This document shows positions 30,901 to 42,779 of a stretch of 64,000 nt of DNA, in pieces. The notes under the pieces are model-generated. The model ran no database searches. It saw nothing but the letters and a program-made list of their open reading frames with translations, and was not told where the DNA came from. Numbering within the stretch: the stretch's first letter is position 1; every line of letters begins with the position of its first letter. Origin of the DNA: Opisthorchis felineus. Taxonomy: Eukaryota; Platyhelminthes; Trematoda; Opisthorchiida; Opisthorchiidae. The position numbers were made by a program, and so were the translations under genes. The DNA lies in contig SJOL01008547.1 of NCBI GenBank assembly GCA_004794785.1, positions 31,948 through 95,947 of the forward strand, in the 5' to 3' direction.

Positions 30901-33590
30901 CCTGTTGTGTTGGATTTTGAAAGGCAAAAAGCGGATATGTTTCAAGCAGGACCTATTATTCCCTGGCTGGGAACTGCTGGGCTGAAGCACTCAAGAATCA
31001 GTTAAAACAAAACATGCGATGAACGTTACGTCGGGATCGCCCGAGAGGCAATAAGACTTTTTAGACAAGCCACACCTGGAACCGAAGTTTTTGACGGCTT
31101 ATCACGACGGTGACCAGTTGCTGTCCTGCTACGAACGATTGGGTCGCCAAAAACATTTGAAGCTTGCGATGAGCAACCGCAGAATTCAGGACGCAATATG
31201 GGCATCAAATTTATGGTTCCATTACAGGTCTCGCTCTTCTTTGGGCTCAGCACGTAAGAGCAGTCCCCGCATTCCCGTTAAAATTATGATCTACTTTAAC
31301 CCAATTTAGACAGCCAGGGACACTTATTTTCACACAAATTTGGTTTACACTGAAGACTCAAATAAATCTAACTGAATCTCTGGTTCATGATGGTCTACTT
31401 TAAGTGAATATGCTGCGATATCTAAAATATGGTATCACTTGAGACGTGAGATGTCCCTGTGTGATTGTGTACCATTTTCTGTTCGACTTAGTGAATTATC
31501 CTTAGGGAATTGATCAATTGTCAGACGAATGCTTGGCGATGTACTTCGTGTCCCTAGAAGCGTTTAGGAATACGTCGCATTCCCCGAAGATACCTTTTGC
31601 GCATTTACTTTCGAACAAGTTCTTTGGCGATGGAGAGACTTCTGGGCTTTTAACAATGGACACTTCTATGTCTCGGTTGTTTCCACCCGAGCATTTTTAC
31701 ACATACAGTTGGAAAAAATTTTAATCGTGTTCTGCCTCAACGCTGCACACTCATACCATGAAACAACGTGTTTCTCAGTCTAGCAAATATCGTTTTTCGT
31801 TATTGACGCTTGACTGGTCGGGCCGCCAGGAAAAATATTTGAATTTTTTAAACCACAACCTTTTCACAAATGGTCAGATGTAATTCATATAAAAATAATT
31901 GTCATTCGGCAATAAGTTAACTGTTGATCTTTTTACATAAAACGACTTCAGTTATAGCGAAGGAAGTTGGTGAGTATCCGATAGCACTTTTCTATCAGCT
32001 CGATCTCATGTAAACGCCTTAAACCACCGTATCGGAAAATCGTTGGGAATGGCAATTGTGCGCATTAGAGACCGTGCCGATCACCCGATGTGATCACCGT
32101 TCCCAGTAGCTTTCTTAAAGCATTCGTATACTTTGTGTACGGTTTCAACCAACCCTGGCAATTCGGTCAATTTCACTAAAGGTCAGCGGGGTGCAGCGTA
32201 GTGATGAACCACTGGTTGTGTGTTGAGTGGGAGTGGTTGTTTAGCGCCACAGTCCGTGGATCCGTATTTGTGTGAAACGGTCCTAACCTAAATCTTAAGC
32301 AGAGTCAAGCTGGCAGGTTGAAGCATGCCATACAGCCGCATTCATTTTATTGGAATACTTGGATTACGAAAAGCCATGACAATAGCATAGAGGCGCGGAG
32401 AGCGAAGGTTACTTTGCAAGGTAAAAGGGCACTTTAGCGGTCAGTGGATTTTCTGGGTGCACTGAGTAGAGCACATTAGCATGTAGATGGATTGGTCGAT
32501 GTAAGGGTGCGTGAACATTTAAATGGGGTTATAATGTGTAAGTTTAAACAATGAAGGATTCATCACCCCGCACGAGCAAAACGGATATTTCGGCAGATAT
32601 ATCGAACAGTCAGTTAAAGGAGTTTATGCTTGGAAGCCGACTTTTCAGCATGGATTGGTTTCAATGATTATGAAAAATCTCCATCGAGAATTACCGGGAC
32701 TAAATACATAGCCAATAATCTATAATTAGCTCAGAGGAAGACTGGTTTCACAACATGAATGGGACTCACCTTTGAGAAGTCGTCAGTGGAGGAACTAGTC
32801 AATACGCGACCGTGTGATGTGGCTTCTTCTACCGTGTGACCTGTCTAGGTGAGGATAAGTTACAGTCCTTACCGTCTGCTCGTAGCCGAACATTTAAGTC
32901 TCCAATCACTGGCCAGAACGTTGTGGGTTTAAGCATATTTGATTTTCATTAGACGCACCTTGTTGATGATTACCAACACGAATGATAAACAGCCTTGCAG
33001 TGCTTACCGACTTTTCAGTGGAGGTTAGCCTCACTGATACGGTGAAATCTACATTTAAACTAAGCAACTGTAGACCCTTGTCAAAGAATGTTAAATTTAT
33101 TCCTGCTAGCATTCGCTGAGTTCTACGCAGAATGGCTAAGGTAAAAGTGGATCATGTTCTTACATGTGTCCGCAACACCTAGTGCTGTACTGTTTGAACT
33201 TCTCCTCTGACAACTGTTTTCAGGCAGACATTCTTCATCTGCTTCCACTCCCATTGCCATCACCTTTGCATCTTCTGAAATAAATCGGCTTTGACGAAGA
33301 ATGTTGCAAGAGCTGTCTCGTGAAATTTGAGAGCCGCTCCCGAGAGTCACAAGTAGGATGGCTTTTCCCCGCAATGTGCTAAATTGTAAGGTACACAAAA
33401 CCGTCCCTCATGTCCACTCCAGACTAAGGTTCAGAATGTTAACTAAGGTTATGGTTCGTTATAAATTCTATGTAGAACCATATATTACGTTGGCCCCACA
33501 ATACGTGATCCAGCTTTCAACCTATCATGATCATGAAACCCAAATGTTTGTGAGCATTTGCCTGGATAAATGGGATTACCCCAAAAGTAT
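27902..33590. other. About 5.7 kb without a recognisable gene
   Basis: Frames up to 114 codons (28757-29101 minus) and 106 codons (29565-29885 plus) were read and not recognised. A short direct repeat of 'caatcagcaatcaatcagca' type lies near 28390. No RT, integrase or tRNA-like block was noticed. Confidence 0.4.
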
Positions 33591-33592
33591 TT

Positions 33593-33594
<2 letters not shown>

Positions 33595-33625
<31 letters not shown>
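33595..33625. repeat. (TA)n microsatellite, about 15 units
   Basis: Thirty-one bases of uninterrupted alternating T and A. It is its own reverse complement, so it gives a Tyr-Ile repeat in open frames on both strands; those frames are not genes. Such tracts can extrude as cruciforms and vary in length between individuals. Confidence 0.97.
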
Positions 33626-33627
<2 letters not shown>

Positions 33628-35385
33628 TTCCCATATGCGTTCGTAATTTTCGCTTACACAGAGAAACTTGGTAAGTTATAACTGAGCATCGGTCTTCCAA
33701 TAGATGTTCCTGCACATGTTGCCTGTACCGTAAAACTTCTTAAAACAACACCCCAAATTCGTCTCAAAATATGCTGCCCAACTAACAGTTACCGACAACA
33801 AACTGCCTTTATACACACAAGCCATGAATGTGTACTCGGTAAAATGTACGTATTTGTGTCGTTCTCCAGTTACGTACAATTCGCTGTAAAGTTGAAATTA
33901 ATTTTTTTCGGAAAGCGGGCCCTGTGCTTACCGAATGCGTCTCAAGAATTCTCACTCCGGTCGTGGGCAATCGGATCGGCTTCAGCTGACTTTTCATTCG
34001 TGTCCGGCTCAGCGACGCCTAACGGCGCGTTGTATTCCTGCGCCAGTCCGTCAAAGGAGTTCGTCGTCCAGCAGACAAATATAACCCATCTAAATGATGG
34101 GCAAGTTTTACTTGTGAGTCTTCACCCTCACGTGGGTTGGCCGTCGGTGATTCCAATCAGAGAACACCATTGGTTCTCTACCGCGTACATTTAATCATCC
34201 GCGATATTCTATCGAAGACAACCTTATCTCACAAATCTAACCCTTTCAGATAGGCACTAGGTTTTGTAAAGCAGAAATTGGGTGGTTGCCATTGCGACTT
34301 TGACAAGAACTCACGGAGCGTGACGATGTTGGGTGAAAATCAAACCACATTTTGCACAGTTCTTTATCCATGAATCCAGCAGAGGTTCTGCATGCAACGT
34401 AATCTTCAGGACAATGCATCAACATCATGTAACATGTAACGCAAACATACATGAAACAACGCACCGCTCCAATCAGAACAAAAACGAATCCCGGACGATT
34501 GCAAGATGACCAGCCATAAGACTAATTTGCGAACTAAGAGGACCAAGAAATGTGAGGGTCCTCAAACCGTGAAGACAGCAAACAACATTCATGAACGATG
34601 TCTTGCGCACAAGATATGGCTGGGAGTGGTCTAAGTGAAGGTTTAAGGTAGGTGGCGCAACAGCCTTCAGTTTCTGATTCCAAGGAGCACCGAAGTCTAA
34701 AACGGCAGTCTCCATCCTCTCGAGGATGCTTCGTCATCGTCTGCTTACCTTCCCCATACATTGGTGTAAGCCAATATAGTCTTGAGAACGTAAGTGAAAT
34801 GCTTGGCATCACTTTTCTCCTATTAGTATCGACCCATGTTTTGGCATCCAAGCGTGTTTAAAATAATTGCTCGTGGCATGATCTGAATGGGGCGCACACA
34901 ACCTCAACAAACATTTATTAAATAGCAAATTTAAGCTTTAAGAATACCATGAAGCACTTCTGTTGCTGGGCCACCCGTATATTCGAGTATCAGTGATGAT
35001 GATACAGCAAGAGTGTTTATAACAGATTTGACAGGTGTAGCATGGCGTTTGCTTCAATGCGGAAGCAGAATTGCGAAACGCATTCTTATGGTAAAAATTG
35101 TACTGAAGGTGAGCAAAATTTTGACTGTAGTTCGGCATTTTCATAAATGAGCCCCGGACTTTTGTAAACTTTGTTCCGCGATTCATGCTAACCGAAATAT
35201 GATGAGTTGCCTTTGGTCTACCGCCATGCATCGCAATTTTCAGTCAACCTCGATCCTGGTGACTGACCTGATAATTGGTGAAGTTGGCGTCGAAACTCCC
35301 GTACTTTTCTAGCATATTGCGGATTTTCAACATCCCTTGGTACAATGTGTCCTGTTTCTGAGAGGTAAGGTTTCAGTAATTGGCA
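33626..35385. other. No recognisable gene
   Basis: Several overlapping frames of 60-116 codons (33844-34194 plus; 34534-34851 minus; 34938-35231 minus) were read. None matches a family I can name. Confidence 0.4.
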
Positions 35386-35399
35386 AAAGAAACTTTTTG

Positions 35400-35665
35400 G
35401 GCCTCCAACAAAGAGAAGCCGTTAGATTTTGCTTCATACAATTTCAACAGACCTGTCACTTATTCGCCGAATAAATATGGGCCGTCAAGCATTCCAGTCT
35501 ACACCACCAGTTCACGTTGGACGTGGAAGCGAAATCGGAAAATAGTCTGAAGCTTCGTGCAACCCACTCATGCAAGATATATATTCCGCTGTTGATGTGT
35601 AAGAGAACTAAACCACTAAAATGTGCAGGCAAAATCAATATCGCGTATGGTCGATCCGCAGACCT
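35400..35665 (+). repeat. Diverged direct duplication, copy A
   Basis: Starting at GCCTCCAACAAAGAGAAGCC, this segment matches 35940-36200 in order and in the same direction over about 250 bases, roughly two thirds identical. Anchors shared by both copies are 'ctccaacaa.gagaggc', 'cgccgaa.aaatatggg', 'cgtcaagcattc.agtc' and 'ctcatgcaa.ata.at'. Copy A has about nine extra bases near 35540. Neither copy shows a convincing domain, so this is either an old local duplication or two members of an uncharacterised dispersed family. Confidence 0.7.
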
Positions 35666-35939
35666 CTCAAAATACATTCGAATTTGATTGTATGCGGTCG
35701 GTGGCAGCGGGTCTCCCAAAATTCTATTTTTCTTGAGTCCATTTTTCCTCTTTTAAATGAGAGAAAAACGACCGCCGGGAGAACAGAAGATGGTGGTTCT
35801 AAAGTCATCAGAAAGCCCAACTCGCCCGAAATTAGCATTTCGATTAGGAAGTACTAAATATCTGAAACCCACAGTGTGTGAAATTTCTTTTGAGTGGCTT
35901 ACAATAAATGATGTACTGAAAACGCAAACACATGACAAG

Positions 35940-36200
35940 TTGGTGCTCCAACAATGAGAGGCTGTTCGATTTGGAATGAAACATGTACAACATATCTATC
36001 GCCTATGCGCCGAACAAATATGGGCAGTCAAGCATTCGAGTCCAAATCACCAAATCAGGCTGGAAGTCGAATGTCCGAAAATTCGTGAATCCCGCTCATG
36101 CAAAATAGATATTGTGCCGCAGATGTGGAGGAGAGCTGCAACACTAGACACATGCAGGCAATATTGCAGAAGGCCCATCCACAGACACGCTATTGTTGCA
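35940..36200 (+). repeat. Diverged direct duplication, copy B
   Basis: Second member of the pair described at 35400-35665, starting about 540 bases downstream. It keeps an open frame (35976-36206, 76 codons) that reads LEVECPKIRESRSCKIDI; copy A has the matching frame broken. The frame is unassigned. The 270-base interval between the copies is not itself part of the duplication. Confidence 0.7.
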
Positions 36201-36209
36201 GCTTGAGTT

Positions 36210-39200
36210 TCACGCAATTGCTTATTCGTGGTCACATCTAGCAACACTCCAGTCATATCACTCGCGACTCTTAGGACAGGACCAGTGCATAAAACATGAA
36301 TTTGAGAGTAAAAATAAAATTTATCCAGCAGTATAAAGGAAAATTATTTGCTCCAACATAACCTACGTTTGTGAATTAAATGTACCGCAAAACCGGTAAC
36401 CTAAACCAATGGACCGATTAAGATGCCTAAATGATTAGATGACGCTACTTTGTCAATTGGTAGCGAGAGCTGTTCACCATCCATTCTGTGACAAACAAAG
36501 CCCGACATACACTCAGCATCACCATCGACGTCAAGATAGCAACGCTCAGCGCTGATGAGTTGCTGTCGTAATGTACGCCGGTGCATCTGGCTGGCATACT
36601 GCTAGGGCACCCAAACGGAACGGTTAGAGTCTTCGAAAAAAACCTTTAGCTCAAAATGCTGACCGCGAGGCAGCATGGTTTGTCGGGAAGTGCAGGTGCA
36701 TTGCTGCTTCGCAGAATAAGTCTCCAGGTAAGTTCTGAACACCGAACTTGAGGGCCAGGTGGATATTTTGGTCAGATACCCAACCATGGACAAAAGTGGC
36801 TTGGGAGACTACAAGTGTCGCTCTTGCGCCCCACAGTAAACCTCAGTTGGTCGCAGAGTCACAGAATCTGTCACTCCACTGTAAGTTTATGTCCCTTCAT
36901 AACGGAGCACACATACACGCAAATCCTTTGATGACACAAAGGTTACGGCGTCTGGTCAGTTGGTCGTTTAATCTACGAGTTTCGCATGAGATAATCTTAC
37001 CCAACCGGAAGAACTGTAGCTAGCTTCAAAAACTGCAATCCCCAGCTTCTTCAACCTTGACTAACCAGTCAATATAGAGCCACCGATGTGCAGCCTAAAC
37101 ATTCGCGATTTGGGGTTTTGCTGTTTAACTCATCAGATCTTAGAGATTCCGTATTATCGCATTTTATCCGCTTGGTAGCATAATTTTAAAATATCATGAG
37201 TCACCTTAGGAAACGAGTGCTCGTTTACCAAGGACCAATTCAGTAGCGCCTAAAGGTGGATTTATTCCCTGAGGACTGACCGACTTATTAAAACTGGATT
37301 TTTTTTATTTTCAGCTAGAGCTAGTGAGTCTGAAATTCTGGTTCCATCAAAACAAAATGTCGACTATCACAAGAATCATTCATTTTGCCAAACCAAATTA
37401 TCACAGCGCAACAGGGTAACCCACAAAACTCAGTAGCAGACTATACAAAAATATCTCGAAAATATATGACAGCGCGCAAACGTCATCGCTTGAATACCCG
37501 CTGCAGTGTTGGGAGATAAATCAAAATATTTTTCAAAAACTGCAACAAATAAATGGAGATTTACTGCGGTATCCATACCCGCGGTAGACCTCCCCTATCA
37601 GTCGGCCGTTACCAACTTTGAGTGCAGTGAAATTTGAGGCCCGAAGGTGTTTGGGAAATTGTTTCGCCTGTTGTCATTACGGGTGAGCTATGAATGAGAG
37701 CCACGATTGAAATGAACCCATGAACGAATTTCATAGGATATGAGGTGGCCGATGTTTCAGCAATTTCATTCAGTGTCCTCCACAACCCACCGTTTCTCAT
37801 TTGATCCAGATAGGGTTAGTAATCGAGTAGCCCGTAGTGAACACCAAGTTGTTTGCATAAGTTAACTAACCATTCGGACAAACGCAAAAGATGCAGCCGG
37901 AAAGGTTTACCAATTGGGCTTGTAACTCGGTCTTTCGCCTCAAAATACGTGGCTGCCACATTAGAAAACAAATGAATTAAACCTTTTCAGGCAAGATTTA
38001 CGAACCACTTCTACCGCAAGGTGAAATGTAATAATGCTCTCAACCAAATGCTACCCATCGGCACAAGCAAACTCATGTTTCATTAGTAGAGTTCGTGTAA
38101 TTATGCTGTCCATAAGAATAAAAAATTAAAATGCGATTATATGGGCAATGTCCAGGACCCTTTTCCACAACCTTAACCTACAAGTCTCGGCATTCTATGC
38201 AGTTGAGGCAACGAAAAAACCTTATCTTCTAAGGTACAATTCGATCAAACTTACAAGTACCCCTGTTTACTTGCTCCCGACAGATCGAATGATCGCCTAA
38301 GTCACTGAGAGCCTTTGACAATACTGTGGTACATGGTCTGCAAGTACGATTGTTCATAACGATAAACGAGTGAAATGCCGCAAAGGATAGGTTGTTTAGT
38401 GGTGATTAAGTTTTGGTACTGCATTTGTCTGTGACAGATAAACAAGGTAAGCCAACACGTGAAGACGTAACAGTAAACCTATTTTCTTACAAAACTCTCC
38501 TAAGCCAGCATTTAGGAGGTTCTCTTAAGGTCCGAAGTTACTGACGGAAAATACATTGGTTCAATCCCAACCACGGCATCTAGCATGCTCCTCTCTGGGC
38601 TTGGTCAATCTGCTTATATCTCAGCCCCGAAGCTACATCCGGATGACAGAGCAGCTAAGCGCTGAAGGGATGTTACAGTTGAACGACTCTTTATATTTGT
38701 AGAAAGATGCCTACCAAGGAACCGGCAGACGCGCAGGAACTTGCCCATTGTGCGCACGGCTCTGATAAAAGTGCTTGCAACACTAAAACTATCCGCCAAA
38801 CTTGCGTAACAGTTGTAAACTAAGCATATTGAAACAGTTATTCTACAAAGTCGGCCTTACTGATTTCAGTGAGAGCATGAGATAGTAAGATGTTCGTACC
38901 AGTTTCAGACTTGCGGCAGTGCAATTTTGTTTCCGTAACGATTTTTAATCTAGTGTTGTGATATAACGCATGCAAACTGTACGGTAGCGTCCTGAAATTT
39001 CGTAGAATACAGTATGAGGGCCGGGTACTAAACCACTCACCAACATTTACGGCTCGGCCTTATGTATGAAATTGCGGCCTTCTGAAGTCATAGGGAACAA
39101 CTGGTACAAATAGCCAAAGAATATGAACCCGGCCAATCCAACGACCAACGCACTTCAGAGGCACAATTCGAACAACTGTACCGGTGTAACGGCGGATTCT

Positions 39201-39965
39201 ACTGATGAGGCGGTCGAGTAATATGTGTTCTCGTAACCCCGCCTTGATCGAATGGAGGATGGGATTTATTACGGAATTTGTGGAACTACTTTGCAGTTTT
39301 CGTTTGCAATTGTGTGATAGTCAATGAATATCCAGGAGAGCTTAAGAAGGCGCGTTCAAGAAGAAGACGGATATTCAGTTTTTATAAACAACGTGCAAAT
39401 GAGAGTTTGACGTACCTGTCCAATTGTCTGTAACTCTTTATTTGGCGTTTTTCTAATAAACAACTCCGAGGCGGAGGGCTTTCCTCCTCGCACAGGTATG
39501 CCTCAAGTAAACCAGTCCCAGCTGTCTTTTTTACCCAAGCATCGGCACAAGTGAAAGCGGAAACGTGCCCGTTTTCAGGAATATATAGTGTTATGTCAGC
39601 TGTAGGTGTCTGCGGGGCATCCATATTCCTTGAACTGCCATCCACCTATCCTCATGCTGTTATTCTGATGCTTGCGGATCCGATGTTGTCAGCACCGCAA
39701 TTTAATTTTGCTTTTATCAGCTTTCCTCAATGGTGCATATAAATGGCACTGGGCTTGAGATAGATCACTGTTCTGGTGCGAGTTTACTCACCAAGTGGTC
39801 CGTCGTTCGATCCAGAGCTCAGCATCTTGACTGCTTACACCTAGGCTTGGCAACCGGATAACACCTCAGTGTTTGTTCCTTATTCGGGTGGGTCGTCGGG
39901 TTCACATCGAAAGTGTTATGAGTGAGCAATTTTGTTTTGTATTTTGGTCCATTTCAGGGAACAAC
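36210..39965. other. About 3.7 kb without a recognisable gene
   Basis: Frames up to 91 codons (36748-37023 plus) and 87 codons (39382-39645 minus) are not recognised. B-box-like words occur near 38550 (GGTTCAATCCC) and 39800 (GTTCGATCC), but no A box lies at the right distance, so no SINE is called. Confidence 0.4.
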
Positions 39966-39974
39966 CCTCGAACT

Positions 39975-40125
39975 TCCTACATGCCAGATGCGGATGCTAC
40001 CACAAAACGATGAGCGCACTCTGGTTGCTCTTAACATGTCAAGTCTTAACGGATGAACGCTTTTATGTTCAGCAGTGTTATCGGTTTGGCCACTCAAGAA
40101 TGAGCAAAATCGCCTGTTCGGGGCT
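39975..40125 (+). mobile_element. Ty3/gypsy gag zinc-knuckle relic
   Basis: In a 76-codon plus-strand frame the segment ARCGCYHKTMSALW is followed about 15 residues later by QQCYRFGHSRMSKIAC. The second piece keeps Cys...Gly-His-x(5)-Cys of a CCHC zinc knuckle (one of the first two cysteines replaced by Arg/Phe); the first piece has the Cys-Gly-x-Tyr-His start of a neighbouring knuckle. Paired knuckles of this spacing occur in gag nucleocapsids of Mag/CsRn1-type gypsy elements, where they bind element RNA. No protease or RT follows; instead a SINE-like tRNA head begins about 20 bases further on. Confidence 0.35.
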
Positions 40126-40145
40126 GATAGTTCAACTGCAACCAG

Positions 40146-40270
40146 AGTACGCTGTTGGCTAAGTGGTAAGAGATTCTACTTGCAAGTCGGGCGCGGGATG
40201 TTCAAAGCCTGACGCGGCGAGATAAACCCGGGTCCAATGCCCCCCTGCTTGATGTTCACTCACGAGGAAG
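40146..40270 (+). mobile_element. tRNA-derived SINE head
   Basis: GCTGTTGGCTAAGTGGTAAG gives a good RNA polymerase III A box (TGGCTAAGTGG). GGATGTTCAAAGCC, about 42 bases later, gives a B box close to GGTTCRANNCC. The spacing is that of a tRNA gene, and the middle (CTACTTGCAAGT) could be an anticodon stem-loop. The acceptor stem does not pair over seven bases, so a functional tRNA is unlikely. A tail with 'aaacccgggtcc' follows. Polymerase III-driven SINEs of this kind rely on LINE enzymes to move. Confidence 0.5.
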
Positions 40271-41580
40271 ATTCAGCCGGAAGGGAGACTATTGTCCATA
40301 CGAGAGTGACATAGACGTTACACTTATTACCTTGGTCATTGCATTTTTGAGAAAAGTAAAGTATATCCGTTTTGTCAAAATCGTTATTCAAAGCATATGC
40401 GTTATTGTTTCAGTATTCTCTAGTAAGCTTTACCCTATGCTTTCGTATGACGTTCATGTTGCCAGGACAAACGCATTTATATCACCCCGTCAACAAGACT
40501 GACGATTTCATTATCGTTTCACTAGTCTCCGGATTATTCTAGTTTGGCGTGCTATGGTATCATTATTCCCGAGCGATTATAAGACGGCTAAAAAGCGATT
40601 AATGGGTAAGTGGCTCGCATTGTCGTCATGCACCTAGTTGAAGAAAAAAGCAAACAAGCTTGGATTGGGGGCGCGTGTGTTTGAAACCGGGGTTGCATTT
40701 GGTTTATCATGCTAACGGTAGAAGGCTTATAGCCAAACAATCTAAGCCATGACCGGCAAACCGGAGTGTTGTAACTACTGACCGCGGTTGAAAATTTTGT
40801 ATGTATTGAAAACTACTTTTCAGGCGGCTTGTTTGGGTCTAGGTTTGTGACTGAAATATCCATTCACGCACTTTCACAAAGGGTAGCTACCGACCTTATG
40901 CAACCCTCGCTTTCCTTACGCTCGACTGTGTGTTTGCATGAATCCCGCTACGGACCGCTAGTCCCAAACGAATTCCACACGTAGGATATACTGATCGTCG
41001 AATACGATAACGTTGAATGCGTGAGCGGATTCCCAGTGTTTGAATTATATAGAGTCTGCGCACAGATTGCAAAATTCAGACGGACCGCACAAAAAAGATA
41101 CCAGTGTGAACCTCAACCGACATGCTCGCATCAAAATGATGGGCTAAAAAACACTTGCAAGTCACTGAACATCAGTTCGGGTTCATGTTGCTAAGATGAT
41201 TCGGATGATGATTTCAATGCACCGTGAACAGGTTGTGTTCCCATGCAGTCTAGATGGGCACCCCCGGTGGAAAAGTGCCGATCATAGGAAAGGGCTTCAA
41301 TGAGTATTTGTTGAGGATCTGACCACATCATGATGCCGGTGACAGTCAAAATCATCTTCTTTATGAGAGAAACAAAACAGCCGCCTGTTGCAAGTCCTCA
41401 ACCCGATTGGTTCCGCATTAACAACATAGAAACTCAACTAAAATGTAACCTCGCGAGCCTTTCTGGAAACAAACTGATCTCCATGGATGACTAGTGGTCC
41501 CCTTATCATGCATCTATCAAACAAACCTCGAATAACTGACTTGGTTGCAACACACAACGAAATTAAAACATGATTTCAGA
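40271..41580. other. No recognisable gene; probably decayed LINE 5' sequence at its end
   Basis: No long frames. From about 41.2 kb the base composition and short frames look like decayed LINE coding sequence leading into the next element, but no endonuclease motif was found. Confidence 0.35.
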
Positions 41581-41589
41581 CGACTCTAC

Positions 41590-42560
41590 ACTATACTATA
41601 AGGCGGCCTCACAGGTGCGTCTCAACAAGGCTGCTGACTCCTTAAATCTCCTATGTGAAGCTGCCAGGTGCACTAGGGTAGACAGTATTTCATATGGTCA
41701 AGTGTAGCTGTTATCACTGGAAAAGCCACGCTGTTTTGGTGGACTTTCTGAGCTGTCATCTGTTGCATTTGAATTCTGGTTTACCTCGGTACACGCGTAA
41801 TTTTCGCGTAACAGAAAGAATGGGCCGATGGCGGACAACTCAGAGAATAAACTGGATAAACATCTTTGGCCAACTGCCCTAACGTCCAACCCCCACCCAC
41901 CTACAAGCAATCTGGAAATATCGATATTGGGGGGGCGGAGTCCATTTCCTCGGACCCAGATGTCTCGAGTTCTTTTTCAATCCTCAAGACAGCCCATGGA
42001 CCATAATGTAATATTTCTGGGAGATTCAGTCAACTAGCTATCGTCAAATGGATTTCTGCATTTGTATTGCAAAAGAGATATTTCAAAGTACGAAATGCTC
42101 GAAAGTTACCAAATCAAGATAGCTCTCGGCATAGAAGATCAGACGGTAAAAAAGAGATTTGCCCAGATCAACCTTCAGAACCATGGGACAAATGCCAGCA
42201 TCAAAATCTTGCAAGCCGCGCTGGACTTTGCACAGCATTCGACTCCATCCACTGTGAGTCAGTCCGGAATATCATTCACACTAATCGTGTACCAACCAAC
42301 CTCCAGGTATTAAGCAGGGAATATTGCTATCCAAAGAGGACCTGAGTTCAAATGAGTTCAAGGAACCATGGAGGCATTGAGGAAACCTTTCTTAGTCCAA
42401 ATGATGTCATGCGTATTGATTGCATGCCTTTGACACACCAATGATATTGTCCTATTCGGCCAAAACATAAGTCTGCAGGCTCCTCTTGATCAAGTCAGCT
42501 ACCATGTTGAAGTCATGAAACTTGCAGTTAACACACGCAGACTATTGCCTAGCGATTTTA
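41590..42560 (+). mobile_element. RTE-type LINE relic, copy 1 (linker to RT palm)
   Basis: Read on the plus strand with several frame changes. Landmarks in order: YYKAASQV and LCEAARCTRVDS, like the basic linker between endonuclease and RT; RMGRWRTTQ, matching the 'RW.EHF' motif that precedes RT; TSNLEIS; then CTAFDSIHCESV at 42230-42260, the RT block holding the first catalytic aspartate (Ala-Phe-Asp-Ser); and NDIVLFGQN at 42440, the Ala-Asp-Asp box with the first of its two aspartates changed to Asn, followed by LDQVSYHVEVMKLAVNT of the palm end. Only about 110 bases separate the two catalytic blocks where about 300 are expected, so part of RT is deleted. RTE LINEs copy themselves by target-primed reverse transcription. 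This copy is dead. Confidence 0.75.
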
Positions 42561-42779
42561 CATTTGGTTTCTGCTTATCCGCAAAGCTTTGGAGATACTG
42601 TACTTTGCATGAAGCATTCAAAGAAACTTACGAGCAGCTCACAAACAACTTCCGAGGCAGAAACAAAAACAGCTCGAGTACAAGGATTCATCGTTCATGC
42701 TGCTCTAGCTTCCGAAGTATCCGAAGTCATTTAGCTTAACCGTGTCATCCAGAACCATGCTAGCGAGAAGCTAAATTGT

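Noticed and set aside
33358..33715. Open frames with Tyr-Ile repeats on both strands
   Set aside because: Produced by the self-complementary (TA)n tract.
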